Shown piece by piece: positions 43,883 to 56,575 of a stretch of 64,000 bases of DNA. The stretch spans positions 310,001-374,000 of the forward strand of contig JAMXSV010000004.1 in the NCBI GenBank assembly GCA_027559495.1. The letters run 5' to 3'. Source of the DNA: Aurifilum marmelostoma. Its lineage: Eukaryota > Ascomycota > Sordariomycetes > Diaporthales > Cryphonectriaceae. The notes beneath the pieces were generated by a model. It was not told the origin of the DNA. It saw only the letters and a program-made list of their open reading frames with translations, and did no database searches. Within the stretch, counting starts at the first letter, position 1; the number at the start of each line of letters is the position of its first letter. The position numbers and the translations under genes were made by a program.

Positions 43883-46502
43883 GGTAAAGGTGGGCGATGC
43901 AGATAGAAATGCTGAAGGGGATGCGTTGTTTGGATACTGCGTTAGTCTGTTCAAGGGCAACGTCAAGTAAAGAGCATAAAAGAAGAAAAGACAGTGGCTC
44001 TGTTAAAGACACCAGAGTGGAGAGATGTGACGGAGATGAAGGAAGAGGAGAAGAAGAAGAGGTTTCAGGGACTCCTCTCAACCCTTGAAACCCTAAGTGA
44101 GGAAGGGGATATTCAAATAATAATACGACGGGAGAAATGTGACCCTTCTCCCCAAATTCTAAACACTTTCCCATGCCTATCCTCTTCTCCTGCAGCTTTT
44201 GACTCGCCCCAGAGAGATCTGGTCTGTGCGTGACTTCCATATTACATGCATGTTTACAGCTTGCTTTTTTCTTTATCAAAAGCATCTCGCGCCCGTGAAC
44301 CCCACACCGTTTCCCATACTGGCCGTGCCTGCGCGTCTGAGTGGCTAGTCAACAATTGTTTGTTTTTCTTGTCCAGTCATCAGAGCAATGGTAATTGCTG
44401 CAACTTAAGCATCTATAGCTTGGCGCAATAAATTGAACAGGCGGTTCATCTTGGATCTGCGATGGAATATGGCTGTCAGCCTTGTTATTCACACACCACA
44501 AGTGTCGCAATGTTAATGCCAGTATGCTATGACATGTCACCAGCCTTATGGGCTTGGATCTCGCCATTGTGGGTAGTCTACCTATCCATGCTGCATCTGG
44601 GTTGCCAAATAGACCAGGAAACGGGCCAGGTAAGGCTGCAGCTTACATAGTATATAGAGGAGGGGAGGGGGGACGTGCGGTGCGTACCGTATTTTTAGTA
44701 CTGGCTTGGCGGGGGGGAGAAATTTATAGTCCCCGATCAGGTTAGATCAAGCCTCGCTGGCCGAGCGACAGAGGACTTTGTTATTTTCTATTCTTATTTT
44801 CTTTCATTCTACAGTCCCCTACTATTGCTTTTGAATATTGTTCTGCAGACTGGGGTTTTGGTGAAACGTCTCTAACGTGACTTTTGTCCATTCAGAATGT
44901 CCTGCTGACCCTTTCGGCGCCCTCCGCCTGTAGCACAGCAACCAATACGCGGTCGAGACCAACCCAGTATTCTGGCACTGTCAACTTGCGGCTAATCTAC
45001 CCAGTCCGAAAGTGGTAAAACAGCGTTGCCAACTCATCCGTTGAACCTTTTATACGAGGTGCAGAGCGTCGATCTGCGAGCCATTGCCTATGATGAGGCA
45101 AAACAAAAACCGCTCTTCCGCCAATAGCGGTTGGACTTATCTGCGAGCAATCCAGCGTGAACGAGACATGGGACCTGGTGACGCGATGGCGACGCCGAAA
45201 GTTCATCAGAGTGGGTGTCAAGATGTACAGGAACTCTCGCATGTATTGCTTGGTGACGTGAGGGTCCTTCCGAGGTGGGCCGGGGGTCATTCTTCTTCTT
45301 CAACCTGGCCTTTCACCATGCAATCACGAGATCGCAATATAAGCATCGGCAACGGCCAGGACGTTGATCACGAAGTACTAATGATTTTCGTACGTAAGAG
45401 TACATGCACGCGATGTACTATGTAACGCGTCCACCCACAGCCCCGGTCCTCCTGCCTAAATGCGTGGTTGCTAGCTCATAGCATCTTATAATTCGGAGTG
45501 TCACTATGGTGGAAGATTTGCGTGAGACATTGCGAGCCCTTCGAGTACCGTGTCGTGAACATCTGGACTGATTCTGCTTCGGCAGTTCTTGAAATTCTGT
45601 GAAAACCATACCGACGTCCGTCCTCTTCAACAGGCGTCATCCTCTGTCGAAACCTATTGCTGAGCAGGTTCGTACCGGGCACAGGCTGGTGCTGTGGTTT
45701 TTCTTTTAGGTCAACTGATCATTCTGATGGGCATCGTAGTCGTGGCGGCGCTGCTGTTGCTCCTCGAGAGCTGCGCCGCAAATCGTAACATCCCCTAAAA
45801 TGCAACGGCTGCCTGACTCGGCAGAGACCATCAAAATTATCCGCTACCATGACCCTTGTCGGTGTTCAGGGCGTGCCTGGTCTACTGACTGCTGGCAGTC
45901 CAGGTTCTCTAAAGCGCATTCCCTTCCTCAGCTAGACTGATTGTCATGGTCGATGTCTTGGCCAATATGCAGTGAGCGCATTTGCAGTATATACGTGGCC
46001 CGGGATCTTCTACCGTACGCCTGCTCATCTACGAGATGTGAGCGTAGAGAGGGTTGGTGGGGGCTGCAGACCGCACATAGGTTGATGTTAATTAGGATGA
46101 GGAGAAGGGGCACGCTGACCGACAGAAGGGAGACCAGAGAAGTATCACTGAGTCGGGAGGGCAGTAACGTTATGTGATGGTTCTTATTCAGAAAGAAAAG
46201 AAAGGAAAAAAGGGGAAGGGAGGCAAAACCCACGAGGACCGTCGGCTATGACTAAGAACATATACAACTGGCAGCACGAACACAATGTCGCGTGTTATGT
46301 GTACAAACAGAACACTACTCTTTGATATAACAGGTATCTCTATGTCTAGCCAATCTCTTATGTGGCTCTTATGCCGGTCGAGCAATGTTCTCTTATGTTC
46401 GACGTGACCAATATGCCCGTCATCTGTTTCTCTACTATTTCCCATCATTTGACGTGTTGTTCTTCGCAGCTCTCTTACTGCCCAACGGCAGTATATAGAT
46501 CA
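43883..46502. other. Long intergenic region
   Basis: About 2.6 kb with only short frames on both strands and no recognised protein. It is the promoter side of the four-exon orphan and the 3' side of the MCP1-like gene. No tRNA, rRNA or transposon signature seen. Confidence 0.55.
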
Positions 46503-47649
46503 TCATAGACCTTCCCAACCCACCCGTCCATCCGTCCACCCCCTCGCCACGACTCCAAGCCCTCCAGCCGCCCACAGCAGCGTGCCGACAACAGCGGCGC
46601 CGTTGATCCCAAGCCACACCCTGCGCCTCCTCTTTCTGCGCCTCGCGTCTTCGTCTCGGTTCCGTGTGCTCCCTATACTCTTCAGATCGGCGCGCCAGCC
46701 GGCCAGAGCCCCAAGCCCAAGCCACGTCGCCCAGCCCCAGACCATGTGGCCGCAGCCCACCGCCAGCAGGCCGCCATAGACAAGATAGGAGGTGGCGGGA
46801 TGCCGCGCAAAGCCGTGTGCGACATAAGCAAGGCCGATATTACTGCTGTCGCCGTCGACATGCAAGGGCAACAGGCGATTCATGAAGACGTGGCCGGCTA
46901 GGAGGGCGGAGAAGCCGTAGCCGGAGAGGGAGATGAGGCTCATGGTCGGCCAGGGACTTCTATGACTCGTCCAGGAGGGAGAGGACGTAAATGTCGTGGA
47001 GGAAGAGGACTTTTGAGGGAAAACGGCGGGGGTGGCACCGCCATAGCGCTTGAGATTTTGAGAGCGGCGCACGAAGCGCAAGGCGATACCCGAGGCTATG
47101 TGTGCGGCGACTGGGAGTGCGACGAAGAGGGGTTCTGTGAGCGGGGTCTGGTAGATCTCGCGCGCGAGAAGTAGGTACGACTCGGAGGCTGGAACGGATC
47201 GTGTGGCAAGGGGGATCAGGGAGGTGTTGGCTAGATGTATACCGGTGAAGATGGAGAGGGCGTAGGTCGACCATCGCTGGATGCGCGTCACTGAGCGAGA
47301 CACACGTTCACGATTAGTATCTTTTTTTGGCTTTTTTTGGCCGTGGTCGTATGCAAAAGGAGAGTGGAAGGGGAGACGGAGCAGAGAGGGAAAAAGAGAG
47401 ACAAGAAATACAGTAGTAAATGGAGCCATGATTGCTCCCGCTGAGGCCCAGAGACGAGGTGCCTCGAGAATGTCCTGAACCTATTGACCTTCCTGTCTGT
47501 TCTGATTCAAATGTCGTTGTCGTGGTGATGGGCTCTTCTGGCAGAGGGGGCAGATCTTTGTCAGTATCTGCAATCGGCTGTGGTTCGAGCTGCAGGAGGG
47601 AGATCAGAGTCTCTTGTGAGGGCGTCCTCCTCAGAGACCTGGCGTCCAT
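46503..47649 (-). CDS. MCP1/DUF1691-type mitochondrial membrane protein
   Basis: Multi-pass membrane protein of the fungal MCP1 (DUF1691) family. Yeast Mcp1 sits in the outer mitochondrial membrane and suppresses defects in lipid-exchange contacts. Two exons on the - strand, 47649-47412 and 47290-46503, 121-nt intron (GTATTT...CTCAG), phase 1, 341 aa. The N-terminus (1-79) is soluble and Ser/Thr/Pro-rich. Splicing creates YYLTRIQRWSTYALSIFTGIHLANTSLIPL, the family's first conserved helix. Further helices follow: EPLFVALPVAAHIASGIALR, LSGYGFSALLAGHVFMNRLLP, a VYGGLLAVGCGHMVWGWATW segment and a last helix near the C-terminus after a basic RRRKRRRR patch. The donor GTATTT is suboptimal but fits phase and product. 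Without splicing, the frame would begin at an ATG at 47429 with a different hydrophobic start, which I consider less likely. Confidence 0.8.
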
Positions 47650-48560
47650 TGTGGCGTTGCCCGTCTTTGGCCAGCACCCCTCCAGCACCCTGTGTGTATG
47701 TGGGTGTGAGAGAGTGCGTGCTGGAGAACAGGATTGAGGGGAAGAATCCCCACGATGGTTGCTGGTGCTCGAAATGTTGAGGAATTTGGGGGGTCTCCCC
47801 ACTGGTGCCCCGGTTCAAAATCCCCCAAGCACTGCGTCACCCCTGCTAGCTGTTCTTTTCTCCACTGTAGAAGGCCCTGCCTCCCAGTGCTCTGACGTTG
47901 TCAATCCGGGGGCATACCCACTATAAATGAGCCCCTACAGGAAATAACCCCAGATGGGCCTGTCACAGCACTGGGATTACTCACTGCTCGTCAGCAGTAA
48001 GAGCAGTGGAGGGGTCTAAGCAGCCGCCCTAACCCAGACAATTTCATGCCACCAACCCCACTAGGGCCCCTCCACCACACTGTCCCCCCTGATTATGTCA
48101 CCAATGACAGATCTGGAATGGATGATGAGTTCATTTAGTGACACAGATTTTCAATAAAGACGAAATGCACTTGTATTTTTGTTTTGAAACTATAGATGCA
48201 TCTTGAGTTGTCAAATTATTTTGTTCAAATAGGCCATTTCCATCAACATTGCTTATAATCCTGCTCTTCACCTCATAGGTACTTGGTCTCATGTGTCATC
48301 TGTCCAGCAGGTGTATCTCATAACCGGTGAGAATACCTGCCCCCTCCCAGCCTGGTTTACCTTGCGCCACATCCATGCAAATTAATGTTACCCAAAAATA
48401 AAAAACGTCGATATAATAAAGGTTGAGCCACCGAACTTCGTTCCTCCCTCCTCTCCTGGGCAGCATGTCCCCCAGCTGCTGATCATCAGCATCTATCGTG
48501 CGGGTATCCTGGCGTGCAGAGGCGCTGGTCGAGCCGTCGAGCCGTCGAGCTGGTCTGTGC
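47650..48560. other. Intergenic region
   Basis: Promoter of the MCP1-like gene and 3' flank of the orphan at 48561. No supported gene or repeat. Confidence 0.55.
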
Positions 48561-49232
48561 CTATCCAAGGGGTGCTGTCTGGGCACACCTGCTCTGGTGG
48601 AGAAGTGGCTTCCAGGTCTTGGAGGCAACCTGGCTCCAGGCCGGCTTGGACGGGTGGGCCGTGGACCGAGCCTTGCAGCTGAGGCTGGCTGAAGGCGCCT
48701 TGAGCCTAGCCGCCGCGAGCTCGTAGGCGTCCTTGAACCTCTTCATGGCCTCCCTGAGCTGGTTGACCGAGTCTGGGTGGACACGGAGCAGCGTGGGCGA
48801 CTTGTTGAACCAGCCCAGGACGGAGAAGGGCACACAGTAGAAGTGCTCGATGTAGACCCAGGATGCCTCGGGCTTGGGCAGCGACATCGACTCTTCTGCC
48901 AGGCGGAGGGCGGGGCGCCTATCGTTGGGCTGGCGAGTCCCCTCGAAGGCCCAGAAGTGGTCTGTGACCTTGGCCCGGTGGCCTCTCTGCTCCCAGGGAG
49001 GGCGGAAGTTGTTCATCTCAGTGCTGAAGGCTGAGATGGGTGTGACAATCGCCCTGGAGTTGTGGACGGCCAGGACGATGCATGGGTGGCACGTCGCCTT
49101 GGGGGCGACGTGGCGACAGCGGATGAGGCTGTCGAAGTCTGCAGCACTGAAGCTCTTGTGCGTGCGCAGAAAGGCAATGTCGCCAACCTGCCACTCGGGC
49201 AGGGAAGGAGATCTGGGTCCTCTTGGGGGCAT
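48561..49232 (-). CDS. Hypothetical protein
   Basis: Single-exon frame of 223 aa, ATG at 49232. It begins Pro/Arg-rich, then EWQVGDIAFLRTHKSFSAADFDSL and HPCIVLAVHNSRAIVTPISAF. This beta-rich start recalls small SH3-like folds, as in PemK-type or other proteins with a G-D-I-V/A core, but no family is certain. A helical stretch FNKSPTLLRVHPDSVNQLREAM leads to a basic C-terminus. No signal peptide or membrane segment. Fungal-specific orphan in appearance. Confidence 0.6.
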   Translation of the reverse strand: MPPRGPRSPSLPEWQVGDIAFLRTHKSFSAADFDSLIRCRHVAPKATCHPCIVLAVHNSRAIVTPISAFSTEMNNFRPPWEQRGHRAKVTDHFWAFEGTRQPNDRRPALRLAEESMSLPKPEASWVYIEHFYCVPFSVLGWFNKSPTLLRVHPDSVNQLREAMKRFKDAYELAAARLKAPSASLSCKARSTAHPSKPAWSQVASKTWKPLLHQSRCAQTAPLG

Positions 49233-50329
49233 CTTGTAAGGCCCTCGTGAGGAGAAGGATCGGGCGTGAAGGGTGTCGTCGTTCTCGTTCTAGGGCGGAG
49301 GAGGCTGTTCAACCTCCTTCAGGTTCTCGATGCGTTGGTGCGTTGTTGTAGGATACGCAAGCTGAGGTGATTGATGATTGAAGAGAAGAATGATTGTGTG
49401 CTGGATTACTAGGTTGGCACAGGAAGAACGAGCGTGTGTACTTAGGGAGGCCAACATCTTCAGAGCAAGAATCCAGAGGGAGAGGGCCCGGCTACTTATA
49501 GAAAATGGGCAGTTGACTATCAGCTTTTGCTAACAGCTAATTATTGAGTCAATATAATATTATGTGGCTGCGTAGTCTACGTTAGCTGCTGTCTTCTCCT
49601 CTAGGTAGACCGGACACAAATAGCCAACACCACTAGACACCCCTAGGCCTCCAAAAGTGCATGAGCTCTACAAGTACGTTGGACCTTTTGACATAGGTGG
49701 CAATTCAGAGAAAACCATCTGTCCCAGAAAGATTTGGTGATGGTTCTACAAGGTTACTGTTGAAATTTTTGTTCACACATATCCAAGTACCTGGTCCTAA
49801 CTATCATGGCATCAAGAATGGATTTTAGTGCTCTTCAAGGCAAATGTTTTGCTCAAGACTATATTTGCTTGATATATATATTAACTTGCTGAGAAACCTT
49901 CCTGACAATCATTCTCTCTGATGCTCTTCGCCGTCTCATAGTCTTGGGAATGTTTCCTTGTTCGGTGACGGCTTCATCACTATCAAACCATAGCCGTTTC
50001 AGTAAAGTGTCCCAGCCACCTGATATGATCAGGTGTTGAACTACTGTCCGATCGTGTAAACAAAAGTGCAACCTCCCTCCTTTCTAAACGTCATAGCCAG
50101 CACCATAACCAACTAGAAGCCTGCACTTTGGCAAATACACCAATCCATAGGCCCACTGCCAGTTAGAGACCTAAAGCATTTGTGACTCATAAGTGATGGA
50201 CCTTTTTGGGAGCAAGAAGCATTTGGTTCAGCAAAAGAGCAAAATTCCTATAGGTTTCACATCTCTCGCCCACAAAGTGCAGTGTTTGGTCTAGAAAGAA
50301 ATTAAATCCATCCACTAACTGGGACAAGG
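49233..50329. other. Intergenic region
   Basis: AT-rich stretch around 49535-49570 and short frames only. It is the promoter of the orphan at 48561-49232 and the 3' flank of the next - strand gene. Confidence 0.55.
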
Positions 50330-51097
50330 CTACTCCTCCCCAGCCTCATCTGCTCCAGATGGTACGGAAACATGGACCACTAACGGAGCCTGCGTCCAAC
50401 CCTCTAGGGCATCTAGCTCTGGTTTCTCCTCAAAATCATCCATTGCAATCCTCTGCGCATACACGTAGTCGGGGCGGCGCCCCTGGCCAATCTCCAGCCC
50501 AATTGACGCCAGGTACTGGTCAAAGTGCTCACTGCCTTCCAGGATCAAGCCCTGGATTTTCTCTTCATGAGCCTGAAGCCTCTTGATATCATCTTGCGCC
50601 TGCTGCGCCAAATCGTTGAGCTGCCTGTATGCACCGGACTGTGGTGCGTACCTGGCCATGTCTCTGTGGTAATCCTCGAGTTTTCTGGTGAGCTCCCTTA
50701 TGTCCTCTTGCCCTTGTTCGATTGCCTTGTACATGCAGTGGACTTTCAGCATCAACTTGTCGGACTTCTCGGTCAAGACGTCCATGGACCCCCTTGGGAC
50801 AAGTGCCTGACAGGCTGGGTGGAATCGCACAATGGCATCTGTGGTGATGCCTTCTCCTCTCCCTAGTGCATCCTCTGCGTGTACAGTTGCTTCTGCTGCC
50901 GTCACTGAGATGGTGGACGCAAGTGCTTGGACGGCATCTTGAGGGGAACCATGGTGTTGTGTGTGCTGATCAGCCTCGAAGCCGCCAGAATCTGTCGAGC
51001 ATGAATACTCGGAGCAGGTTGATACCGCAACAGAGACATCAGTGCTGCTGTTCTGGCTAAAGGCCCGGTTGGGCTGTCCGCGTTCACTGCCAGACAT
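50330..51097 (-). CDS. Hypothetical coiled-coil protein
   Basis: Single-exon frame of 255 aa, ATG at 51097. The N-terminal third is Ser/Thr-rich and probably disordered. Residues about 110-205 are strongly helical with heptad spacing (KVHCMYKAIEQGQEDIREL, LNDLAQQAQDDIKRLQAHEEK), a predicted coiled coil. The C-terminus is acidic. No family recognised. The upstream DNA has small frames and possible leader introns but no added coding exon I can support. Confidence 0.55.
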   Translation of the reverse strand: MSGSERGQPNRAFSQNSSTDVSVAVSTCSEYSCSTDSGGFEADQHTQHHGSPQDAVQALASTISVTAAEATVHAEDALGRGEGITTDAIVRFHPACQALVPRGSMDVLTEKSDKLMLKVHCMYKAIEQGQEDIRELTRKLEDYHRDMARYAPQSGAYRQLNDLAQQAQDDIKRLQAHEEKIQGLILEGSEHFDQYLASIGLEIGQGRRPDYVYAQRIAMDDFEEKPELDALEGWTQAPLVVHVSVPSGADEAGEE

Positions 51098-52749
51098 CTT
51101 GCAAAGCTCGAGGAGGTATTCGTTTCGGAACTCCTAGCCGTGTGATGCTGTCTTTTATGTCAGACTAGGTAATACCTCTGGCGCTGGATTTGGAAAGAGT
51201 TGGCTCACCTTGGTTTGTGTGAGAAGAGGAAAGATCTTGGGCGAGGGACTCAGTAGTTGTCGGTGTGGTGTCTAGCATAAGGCTTGCTAGCTCCAACGAT
51301 GCCGATTAGTCTAACCACCGAATGCTACAGTATGACGGGGTTCGGGCAAGTTCACCTGCACAGAGCTGCACTCTTGCCGCCTTGATAGGCACCGTAGAAT
51401 TCCTCTTTCGCTGCTGCGAAAAAGAAGGCAAGAGAGAAAACAAGAGAAGGCCATGCGGCAAAAGAAACGAGGAATGAGAACCCTTCCTAATGAAAGCGTG
51501 ACAAGGTGCAAGCGGTGATGCATGCTGAATGTGATGCAGGGCGGGCTGATGGTCCACCCAACCATATGACGAGAAGAGCTTCATATTGTCCCTTTTGCAG
51601 CCCCCAAATAATATGGAGACTCTTCCCGTGTTGTTGGCCGATACTCTGAGCCTAAGCGTGGGGTGGCAGGGTGGTTGTTGCTGCTTCTGCAGCTCAGACA
51701 CGGGAAGAGGAGGGGGGGGCCGTGACACGAGCTAGAGGAGGGGGAGAAGGAGAGGGTAGGACACTTGGCTGCTGTAGTTGCCTGGGATGAATTGCCGACC
51801 AAAGCCAGACCACCATATCTGCCTTTTACGCGTGATTACATGTCTCATAATGGACGGCTAGGGGACGAATGACAATGGGGGACGGGTAGCCCTTGCAGGG
51901 CGTATGTCAGATATTGGGTATCCGTCGGGCAGCTGAAGTGGAAAAGCAACAAATCAAGTTGATCAAGACGCCCGATTGCTGCCGTGTCTTCCTTGACCGC
52001 CCACTTACTTGCTGAACAGGAAAATAGCAAGTCCACCCGAGCGGATCCCGATGGTTCACATTAAAGCTGCCACCCGTCTTCACTTTCGTTGAAGGGTCTG
52101 CCCTGTTCTGCGCGACGGACACGTACCTCGTGACCTTTCGGAAAATGTGATATATCTGAAAAGTAGAGGCCCTGCTGCTCTCCCTTCCTTATCAAGACAG
52201 GTCAGGACTAAAGTCGTACAGGGAAGCTAGAACACATGGCCTTACGTGCTCCCACACAACGCGGCATAACAAAGTTCGGTGCGAAGTTAGGAAGAACATT
52301 AGCCTTGGTTACGTGTATTCCGCCGAACTCGAACTCCACGTAAGACTTTCATAGGACAGACGGGCCGTCCCCGAACGACCCTTCTGGCTCCAGTGTTGGC
52401 AACACCTTAGCAGTGGGTAATGAGAAGCTGGCAGCCCGGTGATGCAAGCGAATATATCACAATGACACGATGCCATCTATCGCGAGGAACAGGCGAGGGC
52501 GGTGGTCAGCTAGTTCTGGAGGCAGACAACGAGCTGAATTCTCAAAAAGTCCAGACGACGATAGGCGTTTGTACAAGATCAAATGGTTGTAGCAGCCCTT
52601 TTCGCAGTCACTGATACTGTAGGTAATTAAGGCGTGGCTTGAGCCTCAACTGGTACTTCTCAACCTTCTCCTATTCCTATTCCTTTCCATTCCTTTTTCT
52701 CCTTTCACCCGGGTCCGATGAGAGCTGCTCGTGCCTCTTCTCCTCCAAT
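51098..52749. other. Intergenic region
   Basis: No supported gene over 1.65 kb; several short - strand frames near 51300-51800 lack ATG starts or recognisable content. Promoter of the coiled-coil gene and 3' flank of the Asn/Gly/Ser-rich gene. Confidence 0.55.
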
Positions 52750-53202
52750 CTAATTAGTGAAGGTTTGGTCATCGTTGTGGTCCCAGTCCATGCCCTCAGC
52801 CTCGGGCTCGTTATGCTCGATGCTGGGCATGGGCATGTCGGAAGTGAGCGAGCCCAAGGGATGCTCTCCACCTTGGATAGAGCCCCGACAGAGCTCCGTC
52901 TCCTCAGGAATACGAGGGAGGCGGCGCAGACGGATCCGCTTGGGGCGCCTTGTGTTGGACTCGCCATCATCCGAGACATCGCTGGGACGCTTGACGACCG
53001 TATTCTGGGCGGCGCAGGTCTGGCTGCGTTGATGAACGGACTGGGCTGTCACGGGCGGGACAGAGAAGCAGGGAGGCTGATTTGGCTGGATGGGGTATTT
53101 ACCCCAGAGGTTGGCGGGCCCGTAGAGACCAGCTGGGACGAACGCACCGCCAGTGCCAGGCAGGCGCTTGGGAGGTTCCATGCGAGGATTGGAGGGCCCA
53201 GA

Positions 53203-53328
53203 GTTGAAGGCACCACCAGAAGTGAACGCACCACCCGAGGTGAAGGCACCGCCAGAGTTGAAGGCGTCATGAGAGTTGAAAGCGTCACCACTGTTGAAAG
53301 CGCCAGCAGCATTGAAGGCATCACCAGA
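53203..53328 (-). repeat. 18-bp coding tandem repeat, seven units
   Basis: Seven degenerate 18-bp units encoding SGDAFN-like hexapeptides in the second frame of the gene at 52750-54133, directly beside the frame break. Confidence 0.8.
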
Positions 53329-53487
53329 GGGGGGAGGGGCCAGCAGAGCGGAAGAGAGGGTTGACGACATTACCAGCACCGGCTAGGGTACAGGACGAGG
53401 CTGAGGGGCCAAACATATTGAGAGGTGGGTTGCCAGAGTTGGAGGGCCCGGAGCTGAAGGGGTCTTCAAGGTTGAATGGGTAGTTAC

Positions 53488-53517
53488 CACCGCCGCCGCC
53501 GCCGCCGCCGCCGCCGC
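53488..53517. repeat. (GCC)n trinucleotide repeat encoding polyglycine
   Basis: About nine to ten CCG/GCC units encoding Gly10 on the - strand. Confidence 0.85.
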
Positions 53518-54133
53518 TGCTGCCGCCAAGGTGGCTAGACGACGAGGCCGAGGAGGCGGACACGTTGGAAGATGAATTGAAATCACCTTCAAGCCAGATG
53601 GCCGGATAAGGATCGTCGTAGCGCGGGTTTTCAGTCAGCTGCGCGGCTCGGGCCGTCAGGTCCTGCTCATACGCGCCGTCATCATCGTTGTTCATGTTGT
53701 CGCTGTAGTAGCTGGAGGCGGACACAATGGGACCTCGGTTGGCAGACGGATTGGCGGCGGGTGTGTCTTCGATGATAGTGTCCAGCCTTTCCGGCATCCA
53801 GGTCTGGTTCTGCATCTCTTCCATACACTGGTCTATGAAATCGTCGATGGAGTTGTTGAGGAGAGTATCCATGGGGTTCTCGATAAAGGCGTCAATGGGA
53901 TTGACCATGGGCTGAGATTCGTTACCATTGTCGATGATATTGTGCATGGGGTTGTTGTTGGTTTGCACAGAGGGACCAGAGATGTTGCCACCAGGCACCT
54001 GCTCAGGAGCGGTGGTGGTAGCTTGGTTGCTGTTGTCGTTGTTGTCATTGCGATTACCTCGACGGCGAGGAGGGCCAGGACAGACGTTGGTCATGTCCGA
54101 GGACTTGTTCTTTGGGGGCGTGCTGGGCGCCAT

Positions 54134-56575
54134 TGTTACTGATGTGGCCTACGCGCTTTGACGCATCTGTAACTTGAAAAGGCAGAGGAGGTTATCGTGA
54201 GGCTCTGACTGCTCAAGTGGGCTGCCAATCCTATCAATGGTGTGGTGAAGATACAACCAATGAAGGGTGAACCTGGCTGATGCGAGTCTCCCATCAAGTT
54301 TGCGACGAGACGGTCAGTGATCTGATACAGAAAGGAAGATCGAAGAGGAGACAGTGATGGCTCACATTACTCAGATTGGCAACAAGATGGATGATGGTCT
54401 GGTGTTGACAGATTGAAAGAGAGGAGGGGACAGATACTGGTAACCTGATGATTGCAGACAAATAACAGCAGAGATGGAAGGTGTGGGTTTGGAGTAGGTC
54501 AGGACAAGACGAAAGGGCGGGAAGACATCTCCAGCCTGAGCAGAAGAATATATGGTTGATGGATTGGAGAGTCCAAGAGTGGTGTTGGGTTGGGATTGAC
54601 TGCGCCTGCTCAGTGACTCAATGCAGGTGGTCTCGTATTGTTTGCCTGCCTGGATGAGGATAGACGCGTGACAAACAAATAGACCGCGTTCAGGTAGAAG
54701 AAGAATGAGGGGATCAGCATGGAAGGAGGAGGGGCAGTCTGTAGGTTTTCGGGTGGTCGTAGAAACAAGCAGAATCGCTGACGCGTTTGTATTAATCTGA
54801 AGTTTGTGTTGGAAAGGAAAAGAAGAAGAAAAATGAATGGCTTTGTCAAAATAGAGAGATGGTGATAGAAATGTGGGAAAGGAAAGCAGAAGATGGCTGC
54901 CTGTAGGGGTGGGCAGTGTTGAGGGTTGAGAAGTCAGTAGATTCTTCTAGGAATTGAAATGCGAGGTGGTGGATGGTTGAGTGGTGCTCAGTTGACGAAC
55001 GGATGTTGAAAGGTCAGCCTGTGGCCACAGTCCGCTAGAGGAATAAGCACACCTACCTGGGGCTCTGTTGAAGCGAACAAGCCCTTAGATGGCCATCAAG
55101 CAGTACTGTAGTGAGTGATTTCAATCTCTTGATGAGGGCAAGAGGAAAGATCTCCTCATTTTCCATGCTAGTGAGAAAAATATATATATGATCCAGGATT
55201 AAGCCCTAGGCGAGTCTCCCAGCAGGACAATAAGCCACAACTAAGGTGATCCCATCTTTCTGCACTTGCCATATGGTTTCCTCTGAATTCAAAGATAAAT
55301 GCATCGACGATATAAATACAGATGTGGCAGTAGTCATGATGCTCAAGAATGGCTGTAAGATATTAATTAGAAGCAGGAATAGCAAACGGATGCAGCTCAT
55401 CTCATCCTCATCATGAGGGTCCCCAAGACTGAGTGGTTTCTGCCTTGGTTTAACAACTACCCCTGATTCAGACAAAATTCTGGTAATACATGTCTCGTGT
55501 GTTTTCCTTGAACGCATGCCCATGAATAGTATCTGCCATTAGACCGAGACCACAATGTAGTGGAGGGACAGAAAAGGTGCTTGTTGAGTTTGGAGGGGGG
55601 ACTGTTTTGGGTATGAGCAAGAGCATTGAGTATACAGCGACAATACCTATTACATTAGGAAGATTGCTTCTTTTGTAGATTATCGCTTGTTTCTTTTTTT
55701 TTTTTTTTTTTTTTTTTCCTCTTCTTTTTTCTACTTATCTACATCTTCATCCACAATAACGTCCACAAAAACCTGGGTTATGGATGAGGCTCCAAATCGA
55801 TGGTGGGTCAGTAAGTCCGGGAGCAGCCGAGACTTCCCACCCGTCCCCAAAAAGGATGGGGGGGTTGGAAGGTTCCCTTCTTCCCTGCTATCAGCTGCCA
55901 GCATGCTACCATGTTATCTACAGTGCCTTGGAGTCTGAACAAGAGCAAGGCAAGGTGCCCATACTAGAGAATAAAGAAGGGCCATGGGGACACAGGGACT
56001 TGTGGTTGGTGTTGATGGTAATGTTACAATGGTTGCGTGTGAGAAGATCAACAACCCTTGAACGCGAAGCATGCGTTTTGCTGTGGACAATCAGAACCAC
56101 CAACAATAATGTGTATGATGATGGCTTCGAGTACAGTACTCCAACAGATCAACAGATATACTTAACCACATTGGAGAGTCAATATCCTGAGCCAGTCTTG
56201 AAGTGGTTGAGAGACATAAAGTCCCAGGTGCATCCACATTTATTTTTTCCTCCACCGCAGCCGTAGCCTCGGCTCCCGCGGACCCCGCACCCAGCCTCCC
56301 TACCACCTACCTTATCCACCTGCATTCTACTGCTGCGGGAGAGGGTTCTGAGAGAGGGTTTTGATGATGAAGAAGAGGGAGGGGCCGCCAACATGCTGCA
56401 GTGTGTGTAACCTCTGCCTATGATCATTGGCCCTACCACTCAGAGGTGGACATCCCCAACAAGCCCGAACCCACTCCATCCCAGGTCCCGGTCTGGTCCC
56501 CCTCCATCAATCCATGCCCTAAGTCTCGTCGAATCTGGCGCGCAACCAGCACCAGCACCACCAGTACTCACCACC
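54134..56575. other. Long divergent intergenic region
   Basis: About 2.4 kb between a - strand gene and the Zn(II)2Cys6 regulator (+). Contains a T24 run at 55694-55717 and an alternative in-frame ATG for the regulator at 56420. Small - and + frames lack support. Long leaders are common for fungal regulators. Confidence 0.55.
55694..55717. repeat. T24 homopolymer
   Basis: Twenty-four consecutive T on the + strand, followed by CT-rich DNA. No element body recognised beside it. Confidence 0.9.

Larger units (their letters stand above)
52750..54133 (-). pseudogene. Low-complexity Asn/Gly/Ser-rich protein with a repeat array, frame broken at a C6 run
   Basis: Two overlapping - strand frames appear to be one gene. 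The first (54133-53321, 270 aa, ATG at 54133) is Asn-rich, then has an M-N-P/IDAFIENPMDTLLNNSIDDFIDQ helical segment, a Gly10 tract from a GCC repeat, and stops shortly after a C6 run (53329-53334, G6 on the + strand). The second frame carries seven six-residue repeats of the S-G-(D/G)-A-F-(N/T) type, a Pro-rich part, a basic KRIRLRRLPR nuclear-type motif, and an acidic tail ending at 52750. A length change of one base at the C6 run would make a single frame of about 460 aa. No intron with matching phase joins them. It may be a real frameshift, a sequencing or assembly error, or a hypervariable site. No known domain; a nuclear, partly disordered protein is likely. Confidence 0.6.
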
